Assembly: GCF_937616625.2 (NCBI RefSeq)
Contig: NC_065575.1
Location: 32,549,001 to 32,613,000, forward strand
Direction: 5' to 3'
Source of the DNA: Mercurialis annua
Taxonomy: Eukaryota; Streptophyta; Magnoliopsida; Malpighiales; Euphorbiaceae
DNA length: 64,000 bases
The translations under genes were made by a program, and so were the position numbers. The notes under the pieces were generated by a model. The model searched no databases. It was not told the DNA's origin and worked only from the letters and a program-made list of their open reading frames with translations. Shown here piece by piece: positions 59,579 to 64,000 of this stretch; position 1 is the stretch's first letter; each line of letters starts with the position of its first letter.

Positions 59579-60601
59579 TATATAAAAACACCATAAGTAC
59601 ACTATATATACACTATTATTACAATATAAAATATCATAATTACATTAAAAACGCAATAGATATACTATAATATACCATAGTTGCACTAAAAATACGATAA
59701 AATAAAATAAAAAATAATACCAGAAAAAAATCTTTTAAAAAAAGAGAATAAATCCTTAAAAAGTGAAAAAAGTATTTATGAAATTAAAAAAAGAAGAAGG
59801 TATTTTTCGTAAAAAAAGGTTAGAAAAGAAAAGTCAAAAACCGGTAGGTAAAATTGTAAATAAAATGGGAAATAATATATTGTAAGAAATTACCACATAA
59901 AATTTTATGTGATTGTATAATTGTATTCTAAATTTGTCTTTCTTACTAAATTATTTCACTAAATAATGAGTTAATTTGAAAGTTAAATTATTTACTATAG
60001 AGTTAATTTTTTTATAACTAGGTTTTATTTTTACAGTTCAAAACAAAAAATATTTTATTAATATTAATAATTTACTTTAAGAAGAACACAACCACACAAA
60101 GTGTAAGGAAAATTATCTAATTAATTAAAAATTTAAATTATTTATAATAAATTAGAATTTTACTTTTTTTAGAAATAAAAAACTTATTAGCTATACATAT
60201 TACATAGATATTACGTAAAAAGGTCTTTTTTTTTATCTCAAAAGAAATAAGTATGAAAATGAAATATAAGAAAAAAAAACAGAACGTGCAGTGAAGTAGT
60301 CGCTGGACAAACGCTACACAGTCAAAGAATGAACTACAACAAAATATTTTTGTACCATTTTGTCATAGTAGTTCATATTTCAGATTTCATGTCCTTATAA
60401 ATATAATTTATGTTAGGAGCTCCAATTTAAAAAATAGCATAACCACATGCTTATGTAATTGTTGCTGATTGAATTATGCTATGCCACCAACTGCTAAATT
60501 TAGATATATCAATTTAAAACTGCTGATACAATGATATCAATCAAAATCATAATAATTGATGACATGTTAACAGTATGTGTTTGCAAAAAAAATAAAAATA
60601 A

Positions 60602-60935
60602 AAACTCATTTCCAGGTCCTTAAACTCTACCCCTTTCGTTTGTCTAGTCTTTAAACTATTTTATATTCTTATCTGATCTTTCAACTATTTTTTATCCTTA
60701 TATGATTTTTCAACTTAGCGAAAAATTGTTTTTCAGTCCTTCATTGATAAAAATGATGCCGACTAGGGTATCAATTTTCGTTTTCGAAAATAATGACACG
60801 AGATTGTTTTTTACTATTCAGGGACTTGAAAATACATTTTTACTTAATTGAAGGACCAGATAATGACAAAAAATAGTTTAATGACCTGATAAACAAACCA
60901 TGTATAATTTAGGAATCTAAAAATGAATTATTTCA
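60602..60935. repeat. Foldback repeat, probable MITE
   Basis: The left arm (CTCATTTCCAGGTCCTTAAAC, TTTGTCTAGTCTTTAAACTA) pairs with the right arm read in reverse (AATTCATTTTTAGATTCCTAAA, TTTATCAGGTCATTAAACTA). The arms are about 80-100 bp and diverged. I could not define a target duplication. Confidence 0.55.
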
Positions 60936-61450
60936 AAAATAAAAATATTTGAGTACTAAAATGTATATAAGTAAAAAATAAACGTTTGATTAATTTTCAA
61001 AATAATCATTTTTTAAAAAGTTTTTGTTGTTGAAAATATTATGAGTATTCGGCATCTTTCTTCTTTTTTCTCTCATCTTTTATCAATTTCTCCTCTCTCC
61101 GTAATCTTGCCGCAAGACAAAATTGCAAGTCAGTTTTGGTTGAGTTAAACTTGATCTAAATTAATTCAAGATTTTTATCTTTTGGCGAAGATGCTCAACT
61201 TTTGCGACAAGAGAGCTGAATTTCTGCAACAAACAAGTCATCATTTTTAATAGAGATTCTTGAATTAAGCTAGGTTTTATCTCATTTTCAATAGTATCGA
61301 TGAATATTTGATACTTTTATCCCTCATAAAATTTTCATTTTAAATTAGAATCATGAAAGAGACAAAATCGTTAGACATCTTTCTGTTATTTAAGTAGGTT
61401 GAGAAATTATAGTTTATGTTCATTACTTGTAATATTCCATCTATAATTTA
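60936..61450. other. Intergenic DNA, nothing recognised
   Basis: AT-rich sequence without gene-like frames or clear repeats between the foldback repeat and the LINE tail. Confidence 0.5.
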
Positions 61451-61455
61451 TGTTT

Positions 61456-62880
61456 ATTTTTTTTTTTAACAAGGATGAATATGATTCATTGATTAGAAAT
61501 CGACTCGGAGAGTCTCACATCTAGCCACACCATTTGGGCTAGAGAATTACAACCAAAATTTACATCTCTAAGGGCTTTTTTGGCTAACATATTCGCCACC
61601 CAATTACATGCACGTCTAACAAACTGAAACGAATAAGATTGATCATTAGCCAGCATGGCTCTACAATCTTCAAGGATAACTTCACAAGAAGAGTCAACCT
61701 TCGTTCCCAAAGACATGGCTTCCAAAATACCTTTAGCGTCCCCCTCGAAAATCACCGTTGGCAGTCTTATGCGTTTAGCAAGTAGAATAGCATCTCTCAT
61801 AGCCCTGGCCTCCACCATAGCTGGGGAGATGACATTGAAATACCTGTTCGTTACCGTGTGGATTACTTTCCCGGAATGGTCTCGGACCACACACGCCCCA
61901 ACCCCTATTGAAAGATCCGCCTTAAAGGCCCCGTCAAAGTTAATTTTGAAGCTGGTAGGAGGAGGGGGGGTCCAAACCGCTGTGGCAGTAATGACTGTCT
62001 CCGAACTTCGCGTACTATTCATGACTTGCAAGCTCAGTTCAGCACGTTTGGCTTCTGTCTGGAGAATTGTCGCAGCTGAGATCACCCTGCTGGGATCATC
62101 AAACTCATCTCTAAAAATCAATCCATTACGGGACTGCCATAATGACCACATTATCCACACCACCTTTGACATTAATTCAATTTTTGCCTGCATAAGATGT
62201 TGAGACTGGTCTAAGGCAAGCCAAGCTCCCTTAAGACAGTCTTGCTCTTGGATGAGGTCCAAGATTCCTTCGTTTGTACCAATCCACACGGTTTCAGCAA
62301 AAGGGCAGTGAAAAAATAGGTGCATCATGGTTTCATCCGCGTTGCAGCGAGGACAGGATTTCTCTCTGATCTGGATTTCTTCTATGGATATGATAGTTTG
62401 TGGGTAAACCATCGTTTAGAGCTTTCCAAATAAAAGTCTTGAGATTTGGAGTCAGTTGCAGTTTCCAGATGTTTTTCCAGGCTATTTCCATTGTACATCT
62501 TCTGTTCGCAGCGTTCCTAAGAGATAGGGGGGCTCTTGAATGTGCAAGGTGGTAGGCTGAACCTACTGTGAACGATCCATTTTTGTTGTAATGCCAAACC
62601 AGCTTGTCGTCCTGGCCCGTAGCGCTCAAGGGTAGGCTCAATATGGAATCAGCTTCTACTTGGTTGAAGATACCCCTAACCAGCTCAGTATTCCAAGCAT
62701 TTGTCGCCTCTACTACTAGGTCAGAGACTTTTGTAATATGCCGGGGAACAACCGTATTCGGACTGACACTGAATCCCGGGTTAGCCGGTATCCAAGGATC
62801 CCTTTCAACGGAAATACTTTTGCCTGTTCTGACCTGCCATCTAACTCCACAATTCAGAACTTTTCGTTTATTCACCTTTG
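61456..62880 (-). pseudogene. LINE (L1-type) tail: zinc-binding and RNase H domains, 5' truncated
   Basis: Read on the minus strand, the first part (62875-62333) has the post-reverse-transcriptase region of plant LINEs: WQVRTGKSISVERDPWIP, LVWHYNKNGSFTVGSAY, IWKLQLTPNLKTFIWKAL. It continues in another frame (from about 62400 to 61486) with CPRCNADETMMHLFFHCPFAETVW and an RNase H domain (NFDGAFK, ARAMRDAI, EGDAKGI, NWVANMLAKKA). One frameshift between about 62340 and 62410 separates the halves. Endonuclease and reverse transcriptase are absent. A run of A (seen as T at 61457-61471) after the stop looks like the poly-A tail of a 5'-truncated insertion. I did not find a target duplication. Confidence 0.82.
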
Positions 62881-63514
62881 CAGTTGTATCAAATGTACTT
62901 GCCTAATAGTAACGGAAATCTCCATTCTTTTAAAAAAGAAATTTTATGTGTGTAGAAGGAACCTCTTTTTGTCATTGAAAAGGATAGCAAATTAATGGGC
63001 TGTTTTATTGAAAAAGGTGTAGAAGGAACATGCAATACACGGACTCGCCAACCAAGTTTTAATGGAAAGAAAATAGAAATGCCGACTTCCAATTTTCTAA
63101 TATATATAGGCAGTGGCAGAGCTACCCTCAGGGAGAGCCCGACGTCCCCCTGCCACCGTCCATAAGAGTAATATGGGATTGGCTGCTCCGCTTTGGTCCA
63201 CCGGCTACTCTAGCAAGCCAAAAAGATGGGTATCCCATGTATATCTTGAACCTACCCGAATTGCAATGCCATCGGAAAATGGAGAAAATAACAATGTGTA
63301 GACATCCATTTTCGCGACAGATTAAAAGTGACAAGGGACTGAATGAGTTTTAGAGAAATATATCCAGCTGATGAGCTTATGATCCGCTTAGTTGGATTCA
63401 AACTAATCAGATCCGTGTGTAATTGCAAATTTGAAGGATTGAAACATAACTAGCTGCAAATAGCATATAAAAATCCAAAAGAATATGAGCTAAGTCTAAG
63501 AAATTTAACTAATC
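62881..63514. other. Intergenic DNA
   Basis: No gene is supported. GTGTAGAAGGAAC occurs twice (near 62950 and 63018). The sequence GGCAGTGGCAGAGCTACC near 63110 resembles ends of some plant MITEs, but a matching second end was not found. Confidence 0.45.
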
Positions 63515-64000
63515 TGTCACGACCCAAATTATTGAGCCGAGGGAATGGGAGTGGTAGCTCCGAAACCCGTAGCAAGCCTAAAACCACTAATAATTTTTCG
63601 CATTTAAAAGTATAATATTATATATAAAACATTTTCGGAAAACTCTCTTTAAACAATATATTTATAGATATTGAAATATTATATTAGAGTTTACATTAAG
63701 AATTAACTATTTGAAATCAAATCATAAGTTTTCTATTGACGCCTACTAACTACTGCAGCTCTAGGAATTCATACTTGTGCAAGTCCAACGACTTCTGGCA
63801 CAATGGAGATGGTTTGTCTGATCCGACTCCGACTACTTGCAAACATCAGAGTGAGGGGTCAGCATTTGGGAAAATACTTAGTGAGTTTGCAAGTTACTCA
63901 TGGTATTATTAAAATATAGCATCCTATGCTTAATACATACATAAATTAATAATATAAGTAAACAATAATCATTTTTAATTTAAAAGTGTGAGTCCAACTC
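63515..64000 (-). repeat. Third Tekay-family LTR, cut by the window edge
   Basis: It begins TGTCACGACCC and follows the solo LTR at 42744 closely (AGCTCCGAAACCCGTAGCAA), with about 12 bases missing after GAGCCGA. Only its outer 486 bases are in view, so it may be a solo LTR or the 3' LTR of a minus-strand element lying to the right. Confidence 0.9.

Noticed and set aside
63113..63334. Short overlapping frames on both strands
   Set aside because: No motif or start context; the sequence may be a MITE end.

Overview
The window is nuclear DNA of a flowering plant, almost certainly a eudicot. Genes have many short introns with AT-rich sequence and GT/GC..AG borders. The intergenic DNA is made of plant-type LTR retrotransposons (Ty3/gypsy Tekay/Del chromovirus and Tat lineages), MITEs of hAT, Mutator and mariner type, and a LINE tail. 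No bacterial, organellar or CRISPR features are present. The species cannot be named from the sequence alone.

Layout. 1-6257: 3' part of a Tekay-type chromovirus (gag zinc knuckle to chromodomain, one in-frame stop, polypurine tract, complete 3' LTR). 6258-12850: AT-rich intergenic DNA with several simple and tandem repeats and no gene that I can support. 13078-26021: a complete 19-exon AMP deaminase gene (890 residues), with two GC-AG introns and three transposon insertions in introns. 26022-31660: intergenic DNA with a decayed MuDR-type transposase fragment, a chromovirus LTR fragment, and a hAT MITE carrying a nested Stowaway-like MITE. 31864-36881: a caprin-like RGG-box RNA-binding protein gene. 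37974-38612: a small thioredoxin gene with a WCRPC active site. 39270-40640 (minus): a type II DnaJ/HSP40 gene, convergent with the thioredoxin gene.

41338-58454 is a tandem Tat-lineage retrotransposon: LTR - internal region - LTR - truncated second internal region. The first unit is structurally complete: LTR, primer binding site, gag-pol with an extra RNase H before the integrase, an 18-bp minisatellite, an oppositely oriented spliced gene, polypurine tract, LTR. Its gag is interrupted by a solo LTR (42744-45329) of the same Tekay-type family as the element at 1-6257. The second unit preserves the matching empty site, so the target duplication (ATGGT) is directly visible. The second unit has a premature stop and breaks off at 58454.

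58455-64000: AT-rich DNA with a 376-bp Mutator-type foldback MITE (perfect 9-bp duplication), another foldback repeat, a 5'-truncated LINE tail on the minus strand with a frameshift, and the edge of a third Tekay-family LTR.

The four host genes (purine salvage, RNA binding, redox, chaperone) look like ordinary housekeeping genes and show no sign of acting together. The most unusual material lies in the transposons: a spliced antisense gene with a leader intron in the Tat element, a TATA box at the tip of a perfect hairpin in its LTR, arrays of ACACG-CGTGT palindromes in the chromovirus LTRs, and an array of alternating inverted repeats inside a Mutator-like element in an AMP deaminase intron. 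All calls come from reading the sequence; splice sites were placed by reading frame and consensus, without transcripts.
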